The notes beneath the pieces were generated by a model, which made no database searches, had not been told where the DNA came from, and saw only the letters and a program-made list of their open reading frames with translations. A stretch of 64,000 nt of DNA, from NCBI RefSeq assembly GCF_014203595.1, contig NZ_JACHJK010000007.1:62001-126000 (forward strand), in the 5' to 3' direction. This document shows positions 51,398-60,643 of the stretch, piece by piece. This stretch comes from Streptomyces echinatus. Lineage in GTDB: Bacteria; Actinomycetota; Actinomycetes; Streptomycetales; Streptomycetaceae. Made by a program: the position numbers and the translations under genes. Each line of letters opens with the position of its first letter. Positions within the stretch are counted from its first letter, which is position 1.

Positions 51398-52639
51398 TCA
51401 CCCCGTGGCCAGCACCCCGGTGTAGTAGACCGTCCCCGCGCACGCCCCGGGTACCACCGCCGTCGCCGTCGGGGCACCGCCCTGAGCCGTGTGGCTGATC
51501 GCGACGCTGCCGTCGGCCGTGCCGTCCTCGGTGGCCAGCTGGGTCGTGGTGCCGTCCGCGCCGGTGGTGTCGGACGTACCGCCGGAGGCGCTCGTCTCCT
51601 GGGTCTGCGTCGGGTCGGGCGAGGGCTGGCCCGTGTCGGGTCCGTCCGTGCTGCCGCCGGTGGTGGGACAGGTCTCCGAGGGCACGAAGGCGAACTGTTC
51701 CTCGTACACCGCGCCGGGCTGCAGGACCAGCGAGGTGACCTCGAGGGACGGGTCGGGCAGGGTGGTCGCCGCGTCCCCGGCCACATGCCGGACCACGCTG
51801 ATCTTGGACTGGTCGGCGGCGCCCTGGGCCGTGGGCGTGACGGTGCCCGGGCCCGCGACCGTACAGGCCGCCTCGGAGACGTTGGTGACGCGGAAGCTGC
51901 CGTAGACGGCGCCCGCGGAGTCGGGGGCGTTCACGGTGCCGGTGGCCGAGCCCAGCTGGATCGCCGTGCACAGCGGGACGTCCGCGGACAGGGTGGCGGA
52001 GGGGTCGATGCTGCCGGGGGCGGTGCCGGTGTGGCCGCCCTTGTCGTGCTTCTCGTCGGGCTTGCCGGGCTCCTTGCCGGGCTTGGACGTCGGGCTCCCG
52101 GGATCCTTCGGGCTGCTCTTGCCGGGGCCCTTGTTCTCGCCCTGGCCGGTGCCGCCCTGGGCCTGGGACGACTGGCCGGCCATGGCGGTGTTGGGGTCCG
52201 AACCGCCGGCCCGGGAGACGTGCACGAGGGCGGGGATCGCGGTGCCGATGAACAGGGCCGCCGCGGCCACGCCGACCACGGCCTGCCGCTTGCGGGCGCG
52301 GCGCGTGGGTACGGCCCGGCGCAGGTGCTCCAGCGTGCCGGAGCGCGGTTCGAGGTCGTCGACCGCCGCGTGCAGCAGGCTCCGCAGAGCCGACTCGTCC
52401 GAGCCGAGCCCGTCGAGGTCGTCGAGGCCGCCGAACCCGTCGCTGCCCGGGCCGGGCTTCTCGGGGCCCTTGTCGTCGGGGCCGTGGTTCACAGTTCCGT
52501 TCCCAGCGTGCGATTGCGTGTGCTCTGGCGCGTGACGCCCCGTCGGCTCGCGCCGGGCGCGGGGCTCGTGACGTTCGGGGGAGTGGTGCTCACGGGAGTG
52601 ACCGTCAAGGGAATCGCCCCCTTCGGCGTCGGTGCTCAT
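51398..52639 (-). CDS. Single-pass membrane protein paired with the sigma factor
   Basis: A 413-residue protein. A ~95-residue charged cytosolic part is rich in His/Pro/Glu. Then come LLHAAVDDLEPRSGTLEHLRRAVPTRRARKR and a transmembrane helix at ~119-141 (AVVGVAAAALFIGTAIPALV). The rest is extracytoplasmic: a Gly/Lys/Pro linker, then a beta-rich domain with four Cys (PLCTAIQ, AACTVAG, SETCPTT, GACAGTV). Its ATGA overlap with the sigma gene and its topology suggest an anti-sigma-like or sigma-linked sensor. No zinc anti-sigma HxxxCxxC motif is present. Confidence 0.75.
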   Translation of the reverse strand: MSTDAEGGDSLDGHSREHHSPERHEPRARREPTGRHAPEHTQSHAGNGTVNHGPDDKGPEKPGPGSDGFGGLDDLDGLGSDESALRSLLHAAVDDLEPRSGTLEHLRRAVPTRRARKRQAVVGVAAAALFIGTAIPALVHVSRAGGSDPNTAMAGQSSQAQGGTGQGENKGPGKSSPKDPGSPTSKPGKEPGKPDEKHDKGGHTGTAPGSIDPSATLSADVPLCTAIQLGSATGTVNAPDSAGAVYGSFRVTNVSEAACTVAGPGTVTPTAQGAADQSKISVVRHVAGDAATTLPDPSLEVTSLVLQPGAVYEEQFAFVPSETCPTTGGSTDGPDTGQPSPDPTQTQETSASGGTSDTTGADGTTTQLATEDGTADGSVAISHTAQGGAPTATAVVPGACAGTVYYTGVLATG

Positions 52640-53316
52640 GCCGGTGCCTCCATGGCGACCCGCAAGGCGGCGATGCCCCGCGAGCCGTACGCCTTCACCG
52701 AGCCCAGGGATATGCCGAGCGTCTCGGCGACCTGAGCCTCGGTCATGTCCGCGAAGTAGCGCAGCACGAGGACCTCGCGCTGGCGGCGCTGCAGGCCCTT
52801 CATCGCCTGGATGAGGTCCCGGCGCTCCAGCCGGTCGTAGGCGCCCTCCTCCGCGCTCGCCATGTCGGGCATCGGCTTGGAGAGCAGCTTCAGGCCGAGG
52901 ATGCGCCGACGGAGCGTGGAGCGGGAGAGGTTGACGACCGTCTGCCGCAGATAGGCGAGGGTCTTCTCGGGGTCACGGACGCGCTTGCGGGCCGAGTGGA
53001 CGCGGATGAACGCCTCCTGGACGACGTCTTCGCAGGAGGCGGTGTCGTCGAGGAGGAGCGCGGCCAGGCCGAGCAGCGAACGGTAGTGCGCGCGGTAGGT
53101 CTCGGTGAGGTGGTCGACGGTGGTTCCGGCGGCCTCGGTCGCCACGCCACCCGCGGGCTCCTCGGCACCGTCACGCTGGCTGGGTATGCGGGCGGGCCGC
53201 GCTGCGGGCATGGGCGCGATCACCGGCATGCCGCCGGCCACGCCGGGCCGGCGTGCTGCGCGGGGCCGCAGGGCCGTGCCGCCACGGGCCACACTGAGTT
53301 CGAGTACCTCTGCCAC
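52636..53316 (-). CDS. SigE-family ECF-type RNA polymerase sigma factor
   Basis: A 226-residue sigma factor. A ~60-residue extension precedes region 2 (YRAHYRSLLGLAALLLDDTASCEDVVQEAFIRVH, with the D-C-E-D-V-V-Q-E-A-F core). Region 4 at the end reads RQREVLVLRYFADMTEAQVAETLGISLGSVKAYGSRG. It belongs to the actinobacterial SigE-70 subfamily; promoter targets are unknown. GTG at 53316 is the start. The stop overlaps the membrane partner gene (ATGA). Confidence 0.9.
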   Translation of the reverse strand: MAEVLELSVARGGTALRPRAARRPGVAGGMPVIAPMPAARPARIPSQRDGAEEPAGGVATEAAGTTVDHLTETYRAHYRSLLGLAALLLDDTASCEDVVQEAFIRVHSARKRVRDPEKTLAYLRQTVVNLSRSTLRRRILGLKLLSKPMPDMASAEEGAYDRLERRDLIQAMKGLQRRQREVLVLRYFADMTEAQVAETLGISLGSVKAYGSRGIAALRVAMEAPA

Positions 53317-53517
53317 GCCAGTTGGACACGTTTCCCCCCTCGGGGGTTGTACGTGCCGGACGTCACATGTGCGACGACCGTCGGTACCTCAAGTGACGAC
53401 ATGCGTCCCGCTCTTCCCTTATGTCCTATTTGAACGGGCGTCCCCACGCCCCGATCACGGCGTCCCCACGCCAGGATCATCACGTCCCCAGGTCACGCAA
53501 GGGTGACCGCAAAGACG

Positions 53518-53553
53518 CTCCCCGCCCTCCGTACGGTTGCGGAGGGCGGGGAG
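53518..53553. terminator. Strong terminator of the ask-asd operon
   Basis: A perfect 14-bp stem (CTCCCCGCCCTCCG with CGGAGGGCGGGGAG) with loop TACGGTTG. It lies 87 bp beyond the asd stop. The remaining 200 bp up to the sigma-factor start contain no ORF and probably hold its promoter. Confidence 0.8.
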
Positions 53554-53639
53554 AGAAATCCCCTGCTGCCAAGAGGGACGGTTCAAGAGATCTGGACCAT
53601 GCTCCCGGCCACACTGCTTACGAAGATCCTACAAAGCCG

Positions 53640-54710
53640 TCAGGCGCGGCCGGGCGGCTCCGTGGTCTCCGCCGCGATCAGCTCCGCGAGCTGCGCGCAG
53701 TTCAGTGCGGCACCCTTGCGCAGGTTGTCGCCGCACACGAAGAGTTCGAGCGCGGTCGGATCGTCCAGCGCCCGGCGCAGCCGGCCGACCCAGGTCGGAT
53801 CGGTGCCCACCACATCGGCGGGGGTGGGGAACTCGCCGGCCGCCGGATCGTCGCAGAGCACCACGCCCGGCGCGGTGGCGAGGATCTCGCGGGCGCCGTC
53901 GACGGCGACCTCGCGCTGGAAGCGGGCGTGGACGGTCAGCGAGTGCGTGGTGATCACCGGCACCCGTACGCAGGTCACGGCGACCGGCAGCCTCGGCAGG
54001 CCGAGGACCTTCCGGGACTCGTCGCGGACCTTCATCTCCTCCGACGACCAGCCGTCCTCCCGCAGCGACCCGGCCCACGGCACGACATTGAGCGCGACCG
54101 GGTCCGGGAACGGCCCGGTGTCGTCCCCGACGGCCCGCCGCACGTCCCCGGGCTTGGTGCCCAGCTCGGTGCCGGCCACCAGCGACAGCTGGGCCCTGAG
54201 CGTCTCCACCCCGGCCCGCCCGGCCCCGCTCACCGCCTGGTACGACGACACCACCAGCTCGCGCAGGCCGAACTCGGCGTGCAGCGCGCCCAGGGCGACG
54301 ATCATCGTCAGCGTCGTGCAGTGGGGGCTGGCGACGATCCCGCGCGGACGGGACCGCACCGCGTGCGGATTGACCTCGGGCACCACGAGCGGCACCTCCG
54401 GGTCCATCCGGAAGGCGCCGGAGTTGTCGACGACGACCGCGCCGCGCGCGGCGGCGACCGGCGCCCACTCGGCGGCGACCTCGTCCGGGACGTCGAACAG
54501 CGCGATGTCGACCCCGTCGAAGGCGTCCTCCGCCAGGGCCACCACCTCGATCTCCTCCCCGCGCACGGCCAGCTTGCGCCCGGCCGAGCGGGGGGAGGCG
54601 ATCAGACGGATCTCACCCCAGATGTCCGCGCGCTGGGACAGGATCTGGAGCATGACCGTGCCGACGGCACCGGTCGCTCCCACGACCGCGAGCGTCGGCT
54701 TGCCGGTCAT
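53640..54710 (-). CDS. asd: Aspartate-semialdehyde dehydrogenase
   Basis: A 356-residue NADPH enzyme converting aspartyl-phosphate to the semialdehyde, the branch point to lysine, threonine, methionine and diaminopimelate. The N-terminal Rossmann motif is VVGATGAVGTVM. The catalytic Cys is in ASPHCTTLT, and a His-containing PVITTHSLTVHARF follows. ATG at 54710 is 17 bp after ask, the usual Streptomyces ask-asd arrangement. Confidence 0.95.
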   Translation of the reverse strand: MTGKPTLAVVGATGAVGTVMLQILSQRADIWGEIRLIASPRSAGRKLAVRGEEIEVVALAEDAFDGVDIALFDVPDEVAAEWAPVAAARGAVVVDNSGAFRMDPEVPLVVPEVNPHAVRSRPRGIVASPHCTTLTMIVALGALHAEFGLRELVVSSYQAVSGAGRAGVETLRAQLSLVAGTELGTKPGDVRRAVGDDTGPFPDPVALNVVPWAGSLREDGWSSEEMKVRDESRKVLGLPRLPVAVTCVRVPVITTHSLTVHARFQREVAVDGAREILATAPGVVLCDDPAAGEFPTPADVVGTDPTWVGRLRRALDDPTALELFVCGDNLRKGAALNCAQLAELIAAETTEPPGRA

Positions 54711-54726
54711 CGGACCGCACCCCGGC

Positions 54727-55998
54727 TCATCGGCCGGTGCCTCCGTAGACGACCGCCTCGTCGGTGTCGGAGTCGAGCCCGAAGGCGGTGTGCACGGCAC
54801 GGACGGCCTCCGGCACGTCGTCGGCACGCGTGACGACCGAGATGCGGATCTCGGAGGTCGAGATCAGCTCGATGTTCACGCCGGCGTTGCTGAGCGCCTC
54901 GAAGAAGGAGGCGGTGACGCCCGGGTTGGTCTTCATACCGGCGCCGACCAGGGAGATCTTGCCGATCTGGTCGTCGTAGCGCAGCGAGTCGAAGCCGATG
55001 CCGGAGCGGTTCTTCTCCAGTGCGTCGATGGCCTTGCGGCCCTCGGTCTTCGGCAGGGTGAAGGAGATGTCCGTCAGACCGGTGGAGGCGGCGGACACGT
55101 TCTGCACGACCATGTCGATGTTGATCTCGGCATCGGCGATGGTGCGGAAGATCGCGGCGGCCTCGCCCGGCTTGTCCGGCACGCCGACGACCGTGATCTT
55201 GGCCTCGGAGGTGTCGTGCGCGACACCGGAGATGATGGCCTGCTCCACCTTCTGGTCCCCAATCGGCTCACTGCTGACCCACGTGCCCTGCAGTCCGCTG
55301 AAGCTGGACCGGACGTGGATCGGGATGTTGTAGCGGCGGGCGTACTCCACACAGCGGTGGAGCAGCACCTTGGAGCCGGAGGCCGCGAGCTCCAGCATGT
55401 CCTCGAAGGAGATCCAGTCGATCTTCTTCGCCTTCTTCACCACGCGCGGGTCGGCGGTGAACACGCCGTCGACGTCCGTGTAGATCTCGCAGACCTCGGC
55501 GTCGAGGGCGGCGGCGAGTGCCACGGCCGTGGTGTCGGAACCACCGCGTCCCAGCGTGGTGATGTCCTTCTTGTCCTGGCTGACGCCCTGGAACCCGGCG
55601 ACGATCGCGATGTTGCCCCTGTCCAGGGACTCGCGGATCCGGCCCGGCGTGACGTCGATGATCCGGGCCTTGTTGTGGACCGAGTCGGTGATGACGCCGG
55701 CCTGGCTGCCGGTGAAGGACTGGGCCTCGTGGCCCAGGTTTTTGATCGCCATGGCCAGCAGGGCCATGGAGATACGCTCTCCGGCGGTCAGCAGCATGTC
55801 GAATTCACGCCCGGCAGGCATCGGAGAAACCTGCTCGGCGAGATCGATCAACTCGTCCGTCGTGTCGCCCATCGCGGAAACGACGACGACAACCTGGTTG
55901 CCGTTCTTCTTCGCTTCCACGATCCGCTTGGCGACGCGCTTGATGCCTTCGGCATCGGCTACGGAGGAGCCTCCGTACTTCTGCACGACAAGGCCCAC
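54727..55998 (-). CDS. ask: Aspartate kinase
   Basis: A 423-residue amino-acid kinase. The nucleotide-binding KYGGSSVA is at ~7-14, GRGGSDTTA and EIYTDVDGVFTADPR are catalytic, and two ACT domains lie in the C-terminal third (TVVGVPDKPGEAA, ISLVGAGMKTNPGVTA). It is feedback-controlled by lysine plus threonine in this family. GTG at 55998 follows AGGAG. Actinobacterial homologues can also make a beta subunit from an internal start; that cannot be decided here. Confidence 0.96.
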   Translation of the reverse strand: MGLVVQKYGGSSVADAEGIKRVAKRIVEAKKNGNQVVVVVSAMGDTTDELIDLAEQVSPMPAGREFDMLLTAGERISMALLAMAIKNLGHEAQSFTGSQAGVITDSVHNKARIIDVTPGRIRESLDRGNIAIVAGFQGVSQDKKDITTLGRGGSDTTAVALAAALDAEVCEIYTDVDGVFTADPRVVKKAKKIDWISFEDMLELAASGSKVLLHRCVEYARRYNIPIHVRSSFSGLQGTWVSSEPIGDQKVEQAIISGVAHDTSEAKITVVGVPDKPGEAAAIFRTIADAEINIDMVVQNVSAASTGLTDISFTLPKTEGRKAIDALEKNRSGIGFDSLRYDDQIGKISLVGAGMKTNPGVTASFFEALSNAGVNIELISTSEIRISVVTRADDVPEAVRAVHTAFGLDSDTDEAVVYGGTGR

Positions 55999-56166
55999 GT
56001 GCGCTCCTCGCTCGGTTCGTTTGTGTCGGCTCAGTCTATCGAGCGTCCGAATGCCACCACCGCGCTCCCGCATGGTGAGACGTCGGACGCCCGCGACCGG
56101 CACCTGCCCAGCCTTCGGCGGACCACTCGGCAAAGTGCCCCGGCTCACACCGCGCCGGGCCCGGCG

Positions 56167-56829
56167 CTACTCGCCCTGGCGGATGCCCAGCGGCGCGCCG
56201 ATCTCCTGGGCCATCACCCGGCCCGCCTCGAACTCCAGGGTCTCGTCGCCTATGGCCGGCTGATCGGTGTCCAGGCCGTCCAGCTCCTCCAGGGGCTGGT
56301 TCAGGCGGACGTGGATGAGGACGGACTGGAGGGCGCGCAGCACGGCGGAGGCCGTCGGACCCCAGTTGGAGAAGTAGGAGAACTGCCACCACCACAGCGC
56401 CTCGGTGGTGCGGCCCGCGCGGTAGTGGGCCATGCCGTGGCGCAGGTCGGTGATGATGTCGGCCAGGTCGTCCGAGATCCGGGCCGGCACGGGCGCCTTG
56501 CGGGGCTCGTAGGGGTCGAAGACCTCGGAGTAGACGTCGACCGGGTCCAGCAGCCGGGCGAAGTTCTCGCGCAGCTGGTCCACGTCCGGCTCGGGACCCG
56601 GGTCGGGCTCGTAGCGCTCGTCGGGGACGATGTCCTCGTGGGCGCCGAGCCGGCCGCCGGCCAGCAGCAGCTGGGAGACCTCGAGCAGGAGGAACGGGAC
56701 CGCCGATTCGGGTTCGTCGCCCCTCGCCACCTCTGTGACCGCCACCAGGAAGCTCTCCACCTGGTCCGCGATCTGGACCACGAAGTCGTCCGGGTTCTGC
56801 GTCGTGTCGTGCAGCGTGGCGTCAGACAT
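56167..56829 (-). CDS. DUF5063-type protein
   Basis: A 220-residue soluble acidic protein. HGMAHYRAGRTTEALWWWQFSY and NWGPTASAVLRALQSVLIHV are the conserved core of DUF5063, which is regularly found next to recR in actinobacteria. No catalytic motif is apparent. Its start overlaps the recR stop by 8 bp, so the two are coupled. Confidence 0.85.
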   Translation of the reverse strand: MSDATLHDTTQNPDDFVVQIADQVESFLVAVTEVARGDEPESAVPFLLLEVSQLLLAGGRLGAHEDIVPDERYEPDPGPEPDVDQLRENFARLLDPVDVYSEVFDPYEPRKAPVPARISDDLADIITDLRHGMAHYRAGRTTEALWWWQFSYFSNWGPTASAVLRALQSVLIHVRLNQPLEELDGLDTDQPAIGDETLEFEAGRVMAQEIGAPLGIRQGE

Positions 56830-57421
56830 CTAGCAGTCGTCTCCCCTCGAAGGCGCGGCCGAGGGTCACCTCGTCCGCGTATTCCAGGTCGCCACCCACC
56901 GGGAGGCCGCTGGCCAGGCGGGTGACCTTCAGGCCCATGGGCTTGATCATGCGGGCGAGGTACGTCGCCGTCGCCTCGCCTTCCAGATTCGGGTCCGTGG
57001 CCAGGATCAGCTCCGTGACGGTCCCGTCGGCCAACCGCGCGAGAAGTTCTCGTATACGCAGGTCGTCGGGTCCCACGCCCTCGATGGGGCTGATCGCGCC
57101 CCCGAGCACGTGGTAGCGGCCCCGGAACTCACGGGTCCGCTCGATCGCGACGACGTCCTTCGGCTCCTCCACCACACAGATGACGGCCGGGTCGCGGCGC
57201 GGGTCGCGGCAGATGCCGCACAGCTCCTCCTGCGCCACGTTGCCGCAGGTCGCGCAGAAGCGGACCCTGGCCTTCACCTCCAGGAGGGCCTGCGCGAGCC
57301 GCTTCACGTCCGTCGGCTCGGCCTGCAGGATGTGGAAGGCGATCCGCTGCGCACTCTTGGGACCGACGCCGGGCAGCCGCCCCAGCTCGTCGATGAGGTC
57401 CTGGACCACGCCTTCGTACAA
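56822..57421 (-). CDS. recR: Recombination protein RecR
   Basis: A 199-residue protein of the RecFOR recombination pathway. The helix-hairpin-helix is LGRLPGVGPKSAQRIAFHIL, the zinc finger is CATCGNVAQEELCGIC (C-x2-C-x9-C-x2-C), and the TOPRIM domain holds ICVVEEPKDVVAIE and LATDPNLEGEATATYL. TTG at 57421 is the start. It forms a conserved cluster with ybaB upstream and DUF5063 downstream. Confidence 0.97.
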   Translation of the reverse strand: MYEGVVQDLIDELGRLPGVGPKSAQRIAFHILQAEPTDVKRLAQALLEVKARVRFCATCGNVAQEELCGICRDPRRDPAVICVVEEPKDVVAIERTREFRGRYHVLGGAISPIEGVGPDDLRIRELLARLADGTVTELILATDPNLEGEATATYLARMIKPMGLKVTRLASGLPVGGDLEYADEVTLGRAFEGRRLLDV

Positions 57422-57494
57422 CGGACTGCCCTTCCTGGAGACCTTTCGGTACGTACCGTAGTTGTCTTCCGCCTCCGCCCGGAAGCCGGATGCG

Positions 57495-57836
57495 TCAGAA
57501 CGGCAGTCCCGGGATGCCGCTGCCGCCGCCCAGGCCCTGGGCCAGCGGGCCGAGCTTCTGCTGCTGCAGCGTCTGCGCGTTCTCGTTGGCCGCCTGTACG
57601 GCCGCCACGATCAGGTCGGCGAGGGTCTCGGTGTCCTCCGGGTCCACCGCCTTGGGGTCGATCTTCAGCGCCCGCAGCTCGCCCGAGCCGGTGACGGTGG
57701 CCCGCACCAGACCGCCCCCGGCCTGCCCGTCGACCTCCGTGTTCGCCAGTTCCTCCTGCGCCCGCTGCAGGTCCTGCTGCATCTTCTGCGCCTGCTGGAG
57801 CAACTGCTGCATGTTGGGCTGGCCACCGGGGATCAC
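57495..57836 (-). CDS. YbaB/EbfC nucleoid-associated protein
   Basis: A 113-residue DNA-binding protein. An N-terminal helix rich in Gln (MQQLLQQAQKMQQDLQRAQE) precedes the hand-shaked beta core (VRATVTGSGELRALKIDP). The Gly-rich C-terminus (GLGGGSGIPGLPF) is typical. GTG at 57836 is the start. It lies upstream of recR, as in most bacteria, but dnaX is not adjacent here. Confidence 0.93.
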   Translation of the reverse strand: MIPGGQPNMQQLLQQAQKMQQDLQRAQEELANTEVDGQAGGGLVRATVTGSGELRALKIDPKAVDPEDTETLADLIVAAVQAANENAQTLQQQKLGPLAQGLGGGSGIPGLPF

Positions 57837-58056
57837 GATCAGCTCCTCGCCGTTCTACGCGTCGTCGTCTCGTATGTTTTCTCCGTCGTCAACGAGCCTA
57901 CGTGGTCCACGCGGCCACTGCCCCGCCACTCTTTCGAGTGAGAATGACGGCTGTCCTATACCTGATCAAGGCCCTCTTCCGAGCGGAAAAGCTGGGAAAG
58001 CTTCCTCTTCGCCACCCATTGGGCGGTAGGAAGGTGCCCGCGCGTCGGCATGGAAT

Positions 58057-58071
58057 GTCACGCATCGTGAC
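58057..58071. promoter_or_regulatory. Perfect inverted repeat upstream of the SLATT gene
   Basis: GTCACG-CAT-CGTGAC, a 15-bp palindrome, 27 bp before the GTG at 58098. It is a candidate operator; the binder is unknown. Confidence 0.45.
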
Positions 58072-58097
58072 CGGTCGTGAGCAGTAGGGAGTGCCGG

Positions 58098-58847
58098 GTG
58101 GGTCAGCCGGAGATGCAGCCCGAGGGTCCGCCTCAGGACGGGCGGGGCGAGGGTGCGGCCGGGCTGCGGCCGGGCGATCTGACCGGGCGGGCCTTCCCGC
58201 TCGGGGACTGGGGCGAGCCGGCCGAGCGGCTGGACGAGCTGTACCGGTGGGTGGAGCGCCGGGCGCTGGAGACCGCCGACTGGTATCTGCGGGACCGGAT
58301 CTGGAAGCGGCGCGGGGCGCGCGTGCTGCGGGTCGGGACGGCGGCCGGGGCCGTGGTGGGCGCGGCGCTGCCGCTGCTGGATCTCACCGGGGCGGCCGGC
58401 CCGGTGGCGCCCTGGGGCTGCCTGGCGCTGCTGCTCGCGGCGTCCTGCGTCGGCGTCGACCGCTTCTTCGGGGTGACGTCCGGCTGGATAAGGGACGTGG
58501 CCACGGCGCAGGCGGTGCAGCGGCGGCTGCAGGCTCTGCAGTTCGAGTGGGCGTCGGAGAGCGTGCGGGAGGTGCTGGGGCCGGCGGAGGGCACGGCGAG
58601 CGAGGCGGCCGAGCGGTGCCTGTCCGTGCTGCGGCGCTTCTCGGAGGACGTCACGGAGCTGGTGCGCACGGAGACGACGGACTGGATGGTGGAGTTCCGC
58701 ACGGGTTCGGCGCCGCTGGGGATCCAGACGGCGGTGGCGGCGGTGCCGCGGCAGGAGGCCGGGGGTGCGGGTGGGCGGTTTCCGCTGCCGCCGGCGAACG
58801 GGAGCCGGCCGAACATGCCGCGGCAGCGGCCGCCGGAGCCGCGCTAG
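58098..58847 (+). CDS. SLATT-domain membrane protein
   Basis: A 249-residue protein. A ~50-residue acidic N-terminus is followed by LDELYRWVERRALETADWYL, two helices at ~83-101 and 105-123 (TAAGAVVGAALPLLDL, WGCLALLLAASCVGVDRFF) and a long amphipathic helix (WIRDVATAQAVQRRLQALQFEW). This is the SLATT/DUF4231 layout. SLATT proteins are predicted pore-forming effectors in bacterial conflict systems. No nucleotide cyclase or TIR gene is adjacent. The C-terminal ~45 residues are disordered. Confidence 0.75.
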   Translation: MGQPEMQPEGPPQDGRGEGAAGLRPGDLTGRAFPLGDWGEPAERLDELYRWVERRALETADWYLRDRIWKRRGARVLRVGTAAGAVVGAALPLLDLTGAAGPVAPWGCLALLLAASCVGVDRFFGVTSGWIRDVATAQAVQRRLQALQFEWASESVREVLGPAEGTASEAAERCLSVLRRFSEDVTELVRTETTDWMVEFRTGSAPLGIQTAVAAVPRQEAGGAGGRFPLPPANGSRPNMPRQRPPEPR

Positions 58848-58971
58848 CGGTGTGCGGTGCGCGGTGCGCCTGGAGGCCGAGGTCGCTGCCGTGATGCTGT
58901 CGGGTGCGGGTGCGTTGTGGCTGGTCGCGCAGTTCCCCGGGCCCCTTTGGGGCGCCTCGTGTGTGGGGAGT

Positions 58972-60501
58972 TCAGGCGCACAGCTTCATGCCTTCCGGGG
59001 TCCAGCACGGTACGTGGCCGTGGGTGCGGATGATGCTCTGGCCGTTGCCCCGGGAGAGGTAGGTCAGGAAGCTGGAGGCCAGGGAGTCGGCGGGCGGGCT
59101 GCCGTAGGTGTACGCGTACTCGATCTCCCGGTACGGATATCCGCTGCGGCCGTGCTCGATGGCGTCCACGGACGGGGCGTCGCCGTCGAGGTTCAGCACC
59201 CGGACCCCCTTCGCCCGCGTGGCCAGGTTGAGCTCGCTGTAGCCGACCGCACCGGGCAGCTCGGCCACCTCCGCCAGCACCTGGTCGGTGGAGTCCAGCT
59301 CGCAGCGCGTCACCGGCGCCGACGGATAGTCCTTGCCGACGCAGTCGACGGACGAGTTCGCCATCTCGCCCTCCCTCAGCACCCGCCGCTGGAAGACCTG
59401 CCGGGTACCGGAGTTGGCGTCCCGGCTGACCAGATGGACCGGCACCGGACGCCCGCCCAGCTCGCTCCAGTCGGCGACGCGCCCCTGGTACAGCTCGCGC
59501 ACATCGGCGGTGGACAGGTTCCGTACCCCCACATCGTCGTTGACGACGAGTGCGAACACGGACAACGCGACCCGGGTCTCCCGCAGTTCGGGCAGGTCAC
59601 CGGGCTTGGGCCCGTCCGAGAAGGCGACGACGGCCGGTGCCCCCTTCCCCTTCGCTGCGACGCCGGCCACCGCCAGCTCCCGGATGCCGGCCGTGGATCC
59701 GTGCACGTCGACCTCGACGGCCGCCCCCGCACAGTCCTGCGCGTACTCCGCCGCCACCTCCCGGAGCACCGGCGCGAACGCCGTCGACCCGATCAGCTTC
59801 AGCCGGCCCTGCTCGCAGCCGACCGGCGGCGGACTGTCGTCACGGACCACGACGATGCCGGCGAGCGTCATCACGCACACCGTCAGCATGATGGTGATGA
59901 GCCGGGAGGCGCGGCTGAACAGGGGCGGCTTGTCGTCCGGCGTGGCACTGCGGTTGGGGTGCACCTCGCCCTCCCGGATCCCGCCGATCAGCCGGATCTC
60001 CCGGCCCACGTCACCGCCGGACAGCAGGACCAGCAGCTTGAAGTGGTCGCCGCGGTTGAGCGGGACGCGCGGGATGCGCAGGGTGTTGCCCTCGTAGCCG
60101 AAGCCGCGCTCGGCGGTGAAGTGGTCCATCAGATGGTCGGTGTCGGTCGGCTGGGTGACCGACACCCCTCGGATGGTCCGGTCGGCGAACACCGCGGTGA
60201 GACCGTGCCGTTCGGGGCTCGTGTAGTCGTCCCGGTCGATGCCCTGCGAGCCGTCGTTCTCGATGCGCAGCAGGACGAGCGTGGCGTCCTCCATGCCGGG
60301 CGCCTCCAGGAAGAGCCCGAGGCGCCGGTTGACGCGCCCCGACCGCACGTCGTCGCCTATCGGGTTGTCCGTCTGCACCCGATAGCCGATCCGCTTGCGC
60401 CGTGGCACCCGGCGCTCGTACCAGACCATGCCCGCGGACGCGGCGATACCCAGCACCGCGGTACCGACGGCGACGACGTTCTCCGCGCTCAGCCACTCCA
60501 T
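58972..60501 (-). CDS. PstS-like binding protein fused to a cytosolic domain via two membrane helices
   Basis: A 509-residue protein. Helix 1 at ~8-27 is followed by a basic stop-transfer (RRVPRRKR) and a ~165-residue beta-rich cytosolic domain (LVLLRIENDGSQGIDRDDY, LNRGDHFKLLVLLSGGD). Helix 2 at ~205-226 (LITIMLTVCVMTLAGIVVV) leads to an extracytoplasmic PstS-type domain: LKLIGSTAFAPVLREVA, VDVHGSTAGIRELA, SRDANSGTRQVF and GAVGYSEL. These serine/threonine/arginine loops resemble phosphate-binding sites. The topology fits an envelope ligand sensor with a cytosolic output. It converges with the SLATT gene. Confidence 0.8.
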   Translation of the reverse strand: MEWLSAENVVAVGTAVLGIAASAGMVWYERRVPRRKRIGYRVQTDNPIGDDVRSGRVNRRLGLFLEAPGMEDATLVLLRIENDGSQGIDRDDYTSPERHGLTAVFADRTIRGVSVTQPTDTDHLMDHFTAERGFGYEGNTLRIPRVPLNRGDHFKLLVLLSGGDVGREIRLIGGIREGEVHPNRSATPDDKPPLFSRASRLITIMLTVCVMTLAGIVVVRDDSPPPVGCEQGRLKLIGSTAFAPVLREVAAEYAQDCAGAAVEVDVHGSTAGIRELAVAGVAAKGKGAPAVVAFSDGPKPGDLPELRETRVALSVFALVVNDDVGVRNLSTADVRELYQGRVADWSELGGRPVPVHLVSRDANSGTRQVFQRRVLREGEMANSSVDCVGKDYPSAPVTRCELDSTDQVLAEVAELPGAVGYSELNLATRAKGVRVLNLDGDAPSVDAIEHGRSGYPYREIEYAYTYGSPPADSLASSFLTYLSRGNGQSIIRTHGHVPCWTPEGMKLCA

Positions 60502-60643
60502 GTGGGTGCCCCCGCCACTCCCCGGAGCCGGATGATGGTGGAGTCACGGTACGCGCGCGGAGGTGCGCCGGCGTGCGCCGCCCCCGAACGTTCGCCCGCC
60601 GTTCAACAACCTCATGTGCACCGGGAGCCGGACCCCGCCCCGG

